This document shows, one piece after another, positions 1 to 7,667 of a DNA stretch of 9,470 nucleotides; position 1 is the first letter of the stretch; each line of letters begins with the position of its first letter. Source of the DNA: JBLNDG01 sp050261415 (GTDB lineage Bacteria > Bacillota > Clostridia > Lutisporales > Lutisporaceae); contig JBLNDG010000076.1 of NCBI GenBank assembly GCA_050261415.1, positions 1-9,470 on the forward strand, read 5' to 3'. Made by a program: the position numbers and the translations under genes. The notes below the pieces were generated by a model. It saw only the letters and a list, made by a program, of their open reading frames with translations, was not told the origin of the DNA and did not search any database.

Positions 1-137
1 TGCTAGGCTGACAAATCATATGGGGGATGCTTGTTGTCAAGGGCGTGACCGGGATAATTACATCTCCTCAATTCTAGGATGTTGTTTATTCTTCTTTTCC
101 CTACAGTAAATTGACGCTATCCTTGACATTAAGTATT

Positions 138-166
138 TTGCAACAGGCTTTAATATGTGATAGAAT
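138..166 (+). promoter_or_regulatory. Probable sigma-A promoter (extended -10) of the ubiD operon
   Basis: A -35-like TTGCAA (138-143) is separated by 17 bases from TAGAAT (161-166), which matches the -10 consensus at five of six positions. A TG dinucleotide at 158-159, one base before the hexamer, gives an extended -10. Transcription would start near 173, leaving a leader of about 45 bases before the ATG at 217. A weaker second candidate lies just upstream (TTGACG at 111-116, 17-base spacer, TATTTT at 134-139). No riboswitch or operator-like palindrome is evident in the short leader, so the operon may be controlled mainly at initiation. This is based on consensus matching only. Confidence 0.55.
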
Positions 167-204
167 CTTGATAGATATTTATTTAACTAATCTTTTTCAC
201 TTTT

Positions 205-211
205 GAGGAGG
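205..211 (+). promoter_or_regulatory. Ribosome binding site of the UbiD-type gene
   Basis: GAGGAGG sits five bases before the ATG at 217. It is a near-perfect match to the 3' end of 16S rRNA and supports this start as that of the first gene in the operon. Confidence 0.8.
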
Positions 212-216
212 TTAAT

Positions 217-1665
217 ATGGCTTATAAGGATTTGCAGGATTTCATCAAGCACCTTGATGAAAAAGGCCTGCTTAAGAAAATAAATGCAGAAGTTGATTCA
301 GAGCTGGAGATTACTGAAATAGCAGACAGAGTATCAAAACAGTATGGCCCTGCTCTTTTGTTTGAAAAAGTGAAAGGTTCATCATATCCGGTACTTATAA
401 ATGCCATGGGTACTTATGAAAGAATGAGCATGGCCTTGGGTGTAGAGAAGCTTGACGATATAGGCAATGGAATTGAGGAATTTATAAATATGTCCAACTA
501 CCTTGGGCTTATGAAAAAGATACAATCCCTGCCAAAGCTTGCAAGAATGGCTGCCGTATTCCCGATAAAGCTTCCGACAAAGGGAGCCTGCCAGGAGGTT
601 ATTGAAGAGGATCCTGACCTCTCTACCCTGCCGGTTTTGAAGTGCTGGCCCGGTGACGGGGGAAGGTTTATAACCCTGCCTCTGGTAATAACCAGGGATC
701 CTGAGACACATATCCAGAATACGGGGATGTATAGGCTGCAGGTATATGACAAAAATACAACAGGTATGCACTGGCATTTGCATAAAGACGGGCGTGAAAT
801 ATACGACAAATATAAAAAGCTCGGAGGAAGAATGCCTGTTTCTGTTGCACTGGGCTGTGACCCTGCTGTTACTTATTCTGCAACGGCACCTCTTCCCAAA
901 ATGATTGACGAGATGATGTTTGCCGGGTATTTGAGAAAAGCCCCGGTCAAGCTGGTAAAGTCCATTACCAATGATTTATATGTACCCGCAGATGCTGAAT
1001 TTATAATAGAGGGCTATGTAGACGTCAATGAAGATCTGAAGCTGGAAGGCCCATTCGGGGACCATACAGGCTACTATTCATTGACGGACTATTATCCTGT
1101 TTTCCATGTTACCTGCATAACGCACAAAAAAAATCCTGTATACCCTACAACTATAGTAGGAAAGCCGCCAATGGAGGACTGCTATATGGGCAAGGCTACA
1201 GAGAGGATTTTTCTGCCGCTTTTAAAAATGCAATACCCTGAAATAATTGATATCAACTTTCCTTTAGAGGGAGTTTTCCACAACTGCGTAATTGTTTCCA
1301 TCAAGAAACGTTTTCCCGGCCATGCGAAGAAGATTATGAATTCCTTGTGGGGTATCGGCCAGATGATGTATACCAAGATGATAATAGTGGTTGACGAGAA
1401 TGTAAGCCCGCAGGACTTATCCACTGTGGCGTGGAAGGTATTCAACAATATAGATGCAAAAAGGGATGTAATCATATCGGAAGGGCCTCTGGATGCCTTG
1501 GACCATGCTTCAGACCTGCCCCATTATGGTTGCAGGATGGGTATAGACGCTACAAAGAAGTGGTCTAGCGAGGGACATACAAGGGAATGGCCCGACGACA
1601 TAGAGATGACGGATGACATTAAGGAGCTTGTGACTAGGAGATGGGCTGAATATGGTATTGAATAA
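217..1665 (+). CDS. ubiD: UbiD-family prenyl-FMN-dependent aromatic acid decarboxylase
   Basis: This 482-residue protein has the normal length and full fold of the UbiD family, cytosolic enzymes that decarboxylate aromatic or unsaturated acids using prenylated FMN. Family residues can be picked out. N168 and R173 lie in the segment NTGMYRLQ, followed by a histidine-rich stretch HWHLHK (185-190). E265 is in IIEGY, and the active-site block EGPFGDHTGYYS (277-288) supplies E277 and D282. With R173 these form the acid/base network known from UbiD and Fdc1. The GPFGD form, with Asp rather than Glu, is as in classical UbiD. It is the first gene after the promoter and its end overlaps the UbiA-type gene by 14 bases. 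The downstream UbiX would supply its cofactor. Within the family it could act on a prenylated hydroxybenzoate, a dihydroxynaphthoate as in futalosine menaquinone synthesis, or another aromatic acid. The neighbouring prenyltransferase favours a prenylated aromatic acid, but the exact substrate is inference. Confidence 0.95.
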   Translation: MAYKDLQDFIKHLDEKGLLKKINAEVDSELEITEIADRVSKQYGPALLFEKVKGSSYPVLINAMGTYERMSMALGVEKLDDIGNGIEEFINMSNYLGLMKKIQSLPKLARMAAVFPIKLPTKGACQEVIEEDPDLSTLPVLKCWPGDGGRFITLPLVITRDPETHIQNTGMYRLQVYDKNTTGMHWHLHKDGREIYDKYKKLGGRMPVSVALGCDPAVTYSATAPLPKMIDEMMFAGYLRKAPVKLVKSITNDLYVPADAEFIIEGYVDVNEDLKLEGPFGDHTGYYSLTDYYPVFHVTCITHKKNPVYPTTIVGKPPMEDCYMGKATERIFLPLLKMQYPEIIDINFPLEGVFHNCVIVSIKKRFPGHAKKIMNSLWGIGQMMYTKMIIVVDENVSPQDLSTVAWKVFNNIDAKRDVIISEGPLDALDHASDLPHYGCRMGIDATKKWSSEGHTREWPDDIEMTDDIKELVTRRWAEYGIE

Positions 1666-2521
1666 GCTGGTAAAGAAGGTTCACGACTATGGTACCCTGG
1701 TAATGTTTTCACACACTGTTTTTTCATTATCCTTTGCCCTTATTTCAATGCTTCTGGTGAGCCGTGGTTTGCCATCCGTTTACACTGTATTCTGGATATT
1801 GGTTGCCTTCATGGGTGCCAGGACTGGTGCAAATGCAATAAACAGGGCAATTGATGCAGAAATAGACGCCAGAAATCCACGTACCGCAAACAGACAACTG
1901 CCTCAAGGGCTGATGAAGAAAAAGGAAGTAATAGTCTTTTCAGTGGTGTGCTTTATAGTTATGGTTATTGCGGCAGCAATGCTCAATCCGCTGTGCCTGC
2001 TGCTGTCTCCCATTGCACTGTTTTTATTGGTTATATATTCTTATACCAAGAGATTTACCTGGGCTTGCCATTTGGTTCTGGGGATTACCTCTGCTGCTGC
2101 ACCTGTTGGTGCCTGGCTGGCGGTATCGGGCAGACTTGACTGGTTGCCTCTTTTTATGGGGGCTGCGAACACCCTATGGGTGGCAGGCTTTGACATAATA
2201 TACGGTTCCCAGGATTATGCTTTTGATACTGCTAATGGGATACACTCAACGGCTGCAAGGTTCGGAGTGAAAAATGCACTTCGAATCGCTGCTTTTTTCC
2301 ACGCAGTAACTGTAGCTCTTCTGGTGGCCGTAGGCTTTTTAAGCCCTCAGTTGGGAGTAATTTATTATATTGGACTGGCTGTTATATCAGTCTTGTTTGT
2401 TATAGAGCATAGGATGGTTTCCCCGGATAACCTGACCAATGTGAAGGTAGCTTCATATAGTATCAACCAGCTGGTCAGCATCGTATTTCTGGTGTGCGGG
2501 GTAATTGATTCCTTAATATGA
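1652..2521 (+). CDS. ubiA: UbiA-family polyprenyltransferase (4-hydroxybenzoate / MqnP-like)
   Basis: This 289-residue integral membrane protein has about eight or nine hydrophobic segments. It carries both Asp-rich motifs that bind Mg-diphosphate in the UbiA superfamily: NRAIDAEID (64-72) followed by ARNPRTANRQLPQG, and DIIYGSQD (181-188) followed by FD at 191-192. The flanking pattern, including the later HSTAARFG, is that of the 4-hydroxybenzoate and dihydroxynaphthoate prenyltransferases rather than protoheme or chlorophyll enzymes. It would attach a polyprenyl chain to an aromatic carboxylic acid at the cytoplasmic membrane. The ATG at 1652 lies inside the end of the ubiD gene, with AGGAG at 1636-1640 eleven bases upstream. 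The 14-base overlap implies translational coupling. No prenyl diphosphate synthase gene is present nearby, so the isoprenoid chain must come from general metabolism. The aromatic acceptor cannot be told from sequence. Confidence 0.94.
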   Translation: MVLNKLVKKVHDYGTLVMFSHTVFSLSFALISMLLVSRGLPSVYTVFWILVAFMGARTGANAINRAIDAEIDARNPRTANRQLPQGLMKKKEVIVFSVVCFIVMVIAAAMLNPLCLLLSPIALFLLVIYSYTKRFTWACHLVLGITSAAAPVGAWLAVSGRLDWLPLFMGAANTLWVAGFDIIYGSQDYAFDTANGIHSTAARFGVKNALRIAAFFHAVTVALLVAVGFLSPQLGVIYYIGLAVISVLFVIEHRMVSPDNLTNVKVASYSINQLVSIVFLVCGVIDSLI

Positions 2522-2540
2522 TTTTACGGAGTGGTTGCAG

Positions 2541-3116
2541 ATGAAAAAAATAGTGGTAGGCATCACCGGGGCCAGTGGAAGCATTTATGCCAAAAGGCTT
2601 ATAGAGGAGCTTCTGGATGCGGGCATATTTACCCACATAATCTGTACTGATAACGGCAAAAAAGTGATGAAGTATGAAAGCGGAATGGATTTGGAAGAGT
2701 GGGTGCAGGAACTTAAAAAGCAGTATAGCCATGTTCAACTGGAGGATATATATAATCTGTTTGCCGGAGTTGCCAGCGGTTCATACAAATTTGATGCTGT
2801 TGTTGTAATACCCTGCTCAATGGGTACCCTTGCCGAAATCAGCAACGGTTTGGCCAAGAATCTTTTATGCCGGGTCGCTGATGTGGCTTTGAAGGAGAAC
2901 AGAAGGCTTGTTATTGTGCCGAGGGAGACTCCTTTGAATGCCATACATCTGGAGAATATGCTGAAGCTTTCCAGAATGAACGTTACAATACTTCCGGCTA
3001 TGCCGGGCTATTATCATATGCCCCAAACCATGCAGGATCTGGTTGACTTTGTAGTAGGCAAGGTGTTGGATTGCCTTTCAATAGAAAACAATTTATTTAA
3101 AAAGTGGGGAGATTAG
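2541..3116 (+). CDS. ubiX: Flavin prenyltransferase UbiX
   Basis: This 191-residue protein is a full-length UbiX, which joins a dimethylallyl group to FMN to make the prenyl-FMN cofactor of UbiD enzymes. Visible hallmarks are the N-terminal flavin loop GITGASGS (7-14), PCSMGTLAEI (91-100), RVADVALKE (111-119), PRETPLNAIHLENML (127-141) and a C-terminal LVDFVVGKVLD (167-177). I chose the ATG at 2541 because GGAG at 2528-2531 sits nine bases upstream. The in-frame TTG at 2535 would be only three bases from that site and would add two residues before the Rossmann-like start. The gap to the UbiA-type gene is 19 bases and to the following lipoprotein gene two bases, so the three genes are co-transcribed. 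Pairing with the adjacent UbiD protein is almost certain from known biochemistry. Confidence 0.96.
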   Translation: MKKIVVGITGASGSIYAKRLIEELLDAGIFTHIICTDNGKKVMKYESGMDLEEWVQELKKQYSHVQLEDIYNLFAGVASGSYKFDAVVVIPCSMGTLAEISNGLAKNLLCRVADVALKENRRLVIVPRETPLNAIHLENMLKLSRMNVTILPAMPGYYHMPQTMQDLVDFVVGKVLDCLSIENNLFKKWGD

Positions 3117-3118
3117 GA

Positions 3119-4081
3119 ATGAAGAGATTTCATAAAATAACAGTTCTATGTCTTTCGTTAGTGCTCGTTGCATCACTTGCAGCCTGCTCCGTTTCGAATC
3201 AGGACACAGCGTCCAGTGCGGGAAAGCCTGCAAAAACCTTGAATTTCGGAGCAATGCCCTCTGTTGAAGTGATACCGATAATAATCGCAGATGAGAAGGG
3301 TTACTTTGAAAAAGAAGGCTTGGACGTTGATATTCAGACCTTCAAAAGTGCAAAAGACAGGGATGCCGCTTTCCAGAGCGGAAAGCTTGACGGTATCATA
3401 GGTGATATAGTAGCTATAACCCTTTATCAGAACGCTGGTTTCGATGTAAAGATAACAGGGTTTACCGACGGTAATTTCATGCTTATAGCCAATCCTGATT
3501 CAGGAATAAAAGCAATTAGTGATATGAAAGGCAAAAGCGTTGCTATATCGGAGAAAACCTGCATAGAATATACACTGGACACACTATTGGAGAAAAATGC
3601 TCTGGGACCTAAAGATGTGCAAAAATCAATGGTACCGGCTATACCTACAAGACTTGAAATGCTGCGTACAAACAAAGTAAATGCTGCATTGCTGCCGGAG
3701 CCTTTTTCTACACTTGCTGTAAAGGATGGTGGGATACTTCTCGGCAGCGCAAACGATGCGGGAATTTATACTTCAGTTACCGCTTTTACTCAAGAATCTA
3801 TTAATAATAAAAGTGCTGAAATAAAGGCTTTCTTCAAGGCATATAACGAGGCTGTAGATTATGTAAACAGCACTCCTATATCAGAATATGAGGATACCAT
3901 AATAAAAGCTGTAGGTTATCCTGAAGATATGAAGGGCAAGATAGAACTTCCAAAGTTCAGGAAAAACATTATGCCGGAAGCTGCTGATATTAAATCTGTT
4001 ATTGATTGGGCTTCAAAAAACAACTTGTTGAAGAAAGAGCTGAACCCGGAGGATTTGATGAGCAATATAGCAACTGACTAA
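3119..4081 (+). CDS. ABC transporter substrate-binding lipoprotein (NMT1/THI5/SsuA-like)
   Basis: This is a 320-residue extracytoplasmic solute-binding protein. The N-terminus has a basic start (MKRFHK), a hydrophobic core and a lipobox SLAAC, so Cys23 would be lipidated and anchor the protein outside the membrane. The mature part begins after a Ser/Ala-rich linker with LNFGAMPSVEVIPIIIADEKG (about 41-61). It continues with GYFEKEGLDVD (61-71), a DGIIGD loop (91-96) and LLPEPFSTLAVKDGG (191-205). This pattern is typical of the NMT1/THI5-like and aliphatic-sulfonate binding proteins. I chose the ATG at 3119 because GGGGAG at 3106-3111 is seven bases upstream; the GTG at 3104 overlaps that site. 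The adjacent ATPase and permease complete a NitT/TauT-type importer. Family members bind taurine, sulfonates, nitrate, thiamine pyrimidine, riboflavin or aromatic acids. The ligand here is unknown; the UbiD-UbiA-UbiX context hints at an aromatic compound, which is inference. Confidence 0.9.
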   Translation: MKRFHKITVLCLSLVLVASLAACSVSNQDTASSAGKPAKTLNFGAMPSVEVIPIIIADEKGYFEKEGLDVDIQTFKSAKDRDAAFQSGKLDGIIGDIVAITLYQNAGFDVKITGFTDGNFMLIANPDSGIKAISDMKGKSVAISEKTCIEYTLDTLLEKNALGPKDVQKSMVPAIPTRLEMLRTNKVNAALLPEPFSTLAVKDGGILLGSANDAGIYTSVTAFTQESINNKSAEIKAFFKAYNEAVDYVNSTPISEYEDTIIKAVGYPEDMKGKIELPKFRKNIMPEAADIKSVIDWASKNNLLKKELNPEDLMSNIATD

Positions 4082-4097
4082 CTTTTGGAGGTATTTC

Positions 4098-4853
4098 ATG
4101 CTTGAGATAAATGATCTCTCGGTAAGCTACAAATCCAAGAAAGATATTGTAAAAGTATTGGGCCCTGTAAGCATGAGCATTGAGGCAGGAGATATCATCG
4201 CTATTATTGGGCCTTCGGGCTGCGGCAAGTCTACTTTTCTGCATGTATTGAGCGGTATAATCAAGGAATACAGCGGACAAGCAACCCTGAACGGTGCAAA
4301 GCTGGACCCGAAAATTCATGACATCGGCTTCATACCTCAGAATTTCGGACTCCTTCCCTGGAGAAATGTTGAGAAGAACTGTCTCCTCTCGCTCAGGATA
4401 AAGAATAAGCCAATAGACAGCGAGCTAAAAGAGAGAATTAATTATATAATGGACAGACTAAACATCAGCGGTCTGAAGGACAGATACCCAAAGGAGCTGT
4501 CCGGAGGGCAAAAACAAAGAGCGGCAATAGCACGCGCATTTATCATGAACCCTGATTTGCTGCTCATGGATGAACCCTTTTCAGCATTGGATGCCTTGAC
4601 AAGGGAAGAGGCCCAGGAGCTTTTCATTGATGTATGGAATCAGTATAGGCCTACTACAGTATTTGTAACCCATAGCATTGAAGAAGCTATTTATATGGGG
4701 AAGAAAATCGTCATAATGTCTCATTGCCCCGGAATCATTGTAGAAACAATAGACAATCCGCTTTTTAACACTGAGGATTTAAGGCAAAATGAGGAATATC
4801 TCAAGTTGTCATCACACATTAGAACAATCATCAAAAAGGGATGGAAAATATGA
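4098..4853 (+). CDS. ABC transporter ATP-binding protein (NitT/TauT family)
   Basis: This 251-residue cytoplasmic ATPase drives the importer formed with the flanking genes. All nucleotide-binding motifs are intact: Walker A GPSGCGKST (38-46), the Q-loop at Gln81 followed by NFGLLPWRNV, signature LSGGQ (134-138) with KQRAAIARA, Walker B LLLMDE (154-159), the D-loop SALD (162-165) and the switch His192 in VTHSIEEA. The phrase LLPWRNV after the Q-loop is a signature of the nitrate/sulfonate/taurine importer subgroup (SsuB, TauB, ThiZ). GGAGG at 4087-4091 sits six bases before the start, and the gap to the lipoprotein gene is 16 bases. Its end overlaps the permease gene in an ATGA arrangement. 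There is no extra regulatory domain, and the length is normal for the family. Confidence 0.95.
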   Translation: MLEINDLSVSYKSKKDIVKVLGPVSMSIEAGDIIAIIGPSGCGKSTFLHVLSGIIKEYSGQATLNGAKLDPKIHDIGFIPQNFGLLPWRNVEKNCLLSLRIKNKPIDSELKERINYIMDRLNISGLKDRYPKELSGGQKQRAAIARAFIMNPDLLLMDEPFSALDALTREEAQELFIDVWNQYRPTTVFVTHSIEEAIYMGKKIVIMSHCPGIIVETIDNPLFNTEDLRQNEEYLKLSSHIRTIIKKGWKI

Positions 4854-5593
4854 GGTCAAGGGAAAAAGTAAAGCTGTTTCTTCAAGGCTTTATAATGATA
4901 AATATATTGTGGTATTTTTTGGCTGTAATAGCTCATACCCGCGTGCTTCCAACCCCGGTTGAAGTCTATCTTAACCTGAACCACCTTTATGACAGCAGGC
5001 TGCATATTCATATACTGGTAAGCCTGTACAGGGTGGCATGCGGGGTTGGTATATCACTGCTTTTGGGGGTCGCTGTCGGACTCATGATGGCTTATTCAGG
5101 GACCTGGAATAAAATACTGAATCCATTGGTCTATTTTACATATCCTGTTCCAAAGACAGCTTTGCTTCCGGTGGCTATGCTTTTGTTCGGACTGGGAGAT
5201 ACATCTAAAATAATACTAATTGTACTTATACTGGTATTTCAAGTAATCATTGCAGTCAGGGATGCGGTATTGAACATTCCTTCTGAGACCTATAACCCGA
5301 TAAGAAGTCTGGGAGCTTCCAGGTTTCAGATATTCAGGTACATAACCCTCCCTGCGATACTGCCGGCAATGCTTACGAACTTAAGGCTTTCCATTGGAAC
5401 GGCGCTTTCCATACTTTTCTTTGCCGAGGCCTATGGAACGCAATTTGGCATAGGCTATTACATTTTGGATGCATGGACAAGGATAGATTATATGGGTATG
5501 TATGCAGGGATTGTTGCAATAAGCCTTTTTGGTTTTGTTCTATTTGTTTTAACAGATATACTGGAAGAAGCGGTATGCAAATGGAAGGCATGA
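4850..5593 (+). CDS. ABC transporter permease (SsuC/TauC/ThiX-like)
   Basis: This membrane subunit is 247 residues from the chosen start. It has about six hydrophobic segments and carries the binding-protein-dependent transport signature (EAA loop) as IRSLGASRFQIFRYITLPAILP, roughly residues 151-172, which docks onto the ATPase. LPTPVEV near the N-terminus (about 33-39) is also typical of SsuC/TauC permeases. A single permease gene suggests a homodimer. Two starts are possible. The ATG at 4841 has the A/G-rich run immediately against it, leaving no spacing, while the ATG at 4850 lies nine bases after GGG (4838-4840) and forms an ATGA overlap with the ATPase stop, so I prefer it. The difference is only three residues. 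Its transported ligand is shared with the lipoprotein and is unknown. Confidence 0.92.
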   Translation: MRSREKVKLFLQGFIMINILWYFLAVIAHTRVLPTPVEVYLNLNHLYDSRLHIHILVSLYRVACGVGISLLLGVAVGLMMAYSGTWNKILNPLVYFTYPVPKTALLPVAMLLFGLGDTSKIILIVLILVFQVIIAVRDAVLNIPSETYNPIRSLGASRFQIFRYITLPAILPAMLTNLRLSIGTALSILFFAEAYGTQFGIGYYILDAWTRIDYMGMYAGIVAISLFGFVLFVLTDILEEAVCKWKA

Positions 5594-5659
5594 AATATTA
5601 AAAACATACAAAAGATTATATTAATAGGAGCTGGTTTTGAGCCAACCCCGGTATTTATC

Positions 5660-5665
5660 AGGAGG
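5660..5665 (+). promoter_or_regulatory. Ribosome binding site that decides the U32 gene start
   Basis: AGGAGG lies four bases before the ATG at 5670. It is a perfect core, though the spacing is slightly short. An upstream in-frame TTG at 5637, preceded by a weaker TAGGAG, would add eleven residues (beginning MSQPRYLSGG) that do not resemble the usual U32 N-terminus. The protein therefore most likely begins MARFFNNKKVELLAPAG. Confidence 0.6.
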
Positions 5666-5669
5666 AAAT

Positions 5670-7607
5670 ATGGCCAGGTTTTTTAATAACAAAAAAGTAG
5701 AATTATTGGCTCCGGCCGGTACCATGGAAACCTTAAGGAGCATGGTAAAGGCGAATTGCGATGCAATCTATTTCGGGGGCAAATCCTTAAATATGAGGAT
5801 GATAAGGAAGGGCTACAATCTGAGCGATGAAGAAGTTGCAGAAGCGGTTGGTTTGGCCCATGAGAATGATAAAAAGGTTTATGTTACAGTAAACAATATG
5901 ATGAATGATTATGAAATAGGGGAGGCTTCCGAATACCTGCACTTTCTGGACAGCATAAACGTAGACGGGATAATAATTCAGGACACAAGTATACTGCAGA
6001 TTTGCAGGGAGCATAAGCTGAACAAGTTTGAGATTCATGCCTCAGTAATGATGAACGTGCATAATATTGAATTTGTCAAAGCGCTTCAGGAATATGGCGT
6101 GACAAGGGTAGTATTGTCAAGGGAAATGGACCTCAAGACAGCGAAAAACTTACAGAATGTGACAGGTATCGAAACAGAATACTTCATGCACGGCGATATG
6201 TGCACTGTCAATGGTGCCAACTGCTACTACAGCAGCCTGCTTTGGGGAAACAGCTCCAACAGGGGGCGCTGCTTCAAGCCCTGCAGATGGGCGTATAGAA
6301 TAAAGAAGGATGGGCACCTGTATCCCACAGAATATCCTCTCGCAGCAAAGGATATGTATATGTATGAGCATATTCCCGAGCTTATCGAGGCCTGTGTCAC
6401 CTCTTTCAAGATAGAAGGCCGGATGAGAGAGACGGATTTTATAGTAGACTTGGTAAATAGCTATGGTGAAGCCATAGATAGATATATAGAAGACCCTTTA
6501 AGCTTTGACCGCAAAAAGCAGGCACAGGAGCTGTTTGAAAAGCGAAAAAGAGATTTCACCACCGCTTATGCATTCGGAAAGCCGGGCCTGGATTTCATCA
6601 ATACCCGCTACGAGGGTACGGGCAAGTTTTATTCTACAGGAAAGGTTTTTTCCGTCCCCTCTGAAGAGCCCGAAATCACACCTGCTGTTCTTGTGACAGC
6701 CGGGAATGAACTAAACGGGGCAAAGAGTGAAGCTTGCTGCAAGCACAATTTATCTGTCAAGGTAAACAACTATGAGCAAGCTAAGCTTTGCATAGAAGCA
6801 AAGGTAAACCGGGTTTATTTATCCTGTGAAGTATTGCAGCCGGATAAGTTTATGACCTTTGAACAGCTGAGGCATCTGATAAGTATAAAAGGAAGTACTG
6901 AAATTTATCTTGCTCTTCCCCAGATGATGAATGAGCTGCAATTTGACATAATGGACCATTATTTAAGTAAATATGGGCACTTGTTTGACGGGCTCCTGGT
7001 ATCGAACCTGGGAGCTATAAGAAAATTCAGTAAGAGCTTCAATCTCATAACCGATTACAACCTTAACATATACAACAATAAAGCTCTGGAATTTTACAGA
7101 GAGCAGGGAGCCGGTGAGTTTACCGTATCAATAGAATCAAAAATCAATGAACTGTTCAAGTTCTGCAGCATGTCAAAAGAGGCACTGGAACTCATTGTAC
7201 ACGGCCCGATAAGAGTAATGTATCTGGACCATAACCTTTACGATAACCTAGATGTTGTTGAACCTGCTGAAGCAGCAGACAACAAGTATGTCGACAACAG
7301 TATCCTGGTTATGCTGTCTGATAAGGGTGAGAATCCTGTTTATATAGACCAGAACGGGAAAAACCACTTGTTTACATCAAGGGAGCTGTGCCTTCTGCCT
7401 ATTTTGGAGCATCTGAATTTTGCCGAACCTTTGAGTTTCCGGATAGAAGGGCAAACATACAGCCTTGAAGAACTGAAGTATGTTATAGACACCTATCAAA
7501 AAGCTGTTAATGGCAAATCAAGCTGCATGAGCCTGTATAAAGAAATGAAATCTTGCAGGGCAGGCTTTACATTTGGTGCCTTATCATATAAATTCGGGGT
7601 GGATTAA
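5670..7607 (+). CDS. Peptidase U32 family protein (UbiU/UbiV/RlhA-type), tandem barrels, one Fe-S site
   Basis: This 645-residue protein belongs to the U32 family, whose studied bacterial members are O2-independent hydroxylases: UbiU/UbiV in ubiquinone synthesis and RlhA on 23S rRNA. The first unit (about 8-275) opens with VELLAPAG, has DAIYFGGKSL (31-40), and reaches HGDMC followed by cysteines C178, C185, C201 and C205. Their spacing (CysX6CysX15CysX3Cys, with NRGRCFKPCRW) matches the family's 4Fe-4S binding motif. It ends with AAKDMYMYEHIPEL (225-238) and SFKIEGRM (245-252). The second unit (about 360-615) repeats the plan: NRVYLSCEVL (380-389), VHG at 510-512, TSRELCLLPILEHL (569-582), SFRIEGQT (589-596). 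It has no cysteines in the matching cluster stretch. The length resembles RlhA more than the roughly 300-residue UbiU and UbiV. The context with UbiD-UbiA-UbiX suggests ring hydroxylation of an aromatic precursor, but rRNA modification or another role remains possible. It follows the permease by 76 bases with no terminator. Older 'collagenase/protease' labels for this family are probably misleading here. Confidence 0.88.
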   Translation: MARFFNNKKVELLAPAGTMETLRSMVKANCDAIYFGGKSLNMRMIRKGYNLSDEEVAEAVGLAHENDKKVYVTVNNMMNDYEIGEASEYLHFLDSINVDGIIIQDTSILQICREHKLNKFEIHASVMMNVHNIEFVKALQEYGVTRVVLSREMDLKTAKNLQNVTGIETEYFMHGDMCTVNGANCYYSSLLWGNSSNRGRCFKPCRWAYRIKKDGHLYPTEYPLAAKDMYMYEHIPELIEACVTSFKIEGRMRETDFIVDLVNSYGEAIDRYIEDPLSFDRKKQAQELFEKRKRDFTTAYAFGKPGLDFINTRYEGTGKFYSTGKVFSVPSEEPEITPAVLVTAGNELNGAKSEACCKHNLSVKVNNYEQAKLCIEAKVNRVYLSCEVLQPDKFMTFEQLRHLISIKGSTEIYLALPQMMNELQFDIMDHYLSKYGHLFDGLLVSNLGAIRKFSKSFNLITDYNLNIYNNKALEFYREQGAGEFTVSIESKINELFKFCSMSKEALELIVHGPIRVMYLDHNLYDNLDVVEPAEAADNKYVDNSILVMLSDKGENPVYIDQNGKNHLFTSRELCLLPILEHLNFAEPLSFRIEGQTYSLEELKYVIDTYQKAVNGKSSCMSLYKEMKSCRAGFTFGALSYKFGVD

Positions 7608-7635
7608 TTGCACATGTACAGTGCTGGAATATAAC
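7608..7635 (+). promoter_or_regulatory. Weak candidate internal promoter before the aminotransferase
   Basis: TTGCAC (7608-7613), 16 bases, then TATAAC (7630-7635). The -10 element matches at five of six positions and the -35 element only at three. It lies in the 60-base gap before the last gene and could give extra transcription of it. Chance similarity is quite possible. Confidence 0.25.
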
Positions 7636-7667
7636 AAGCGCAAAACAGTAAAATAGGAGATGTTATT

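Noticed and set aside
15..75. A GAGGAG on the - strand near 75, followed by a short open frame leaving the window, as for a divergent gene.
   Set aside because: No ATG, GTG or TTG lies at a proper distance after it; only ATT or ATC would fit, and in-frame stops precede it.
2..109. Open frame on the + strand from the window edge to a TAA, possibly the tail of an upstream gene.
   Set aside because: The 35-codon translation is cysteine- and phenylalanine-rich and resembles nothing I know. Such a length is easily open by chance, so I treat 1-137 as unassigned.
123..128. Perfect TTGACA as the -35 of the operon promoter.
   Set aside because: No -10-like hexamer lies 16-18 bases downstream; the nearest good ones are too far, so the TTGCAA/TAGAAT pair is preferred.
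382..783. 133-codon open frame on the - strand inside the ubiD gene.
   Set aside because: It lies opposite a strongly conserved UbiD coding sequence, lacks a convincing ribosome site and has a composition typical of an antisense shadow.
5594..5669. Possible terminator or promoter between the permease and U32 genes.
   Set aside because: I find only a four-base GGTT/AACC pairing and no T-tract, and AT-rich hexamers without a matching -35.
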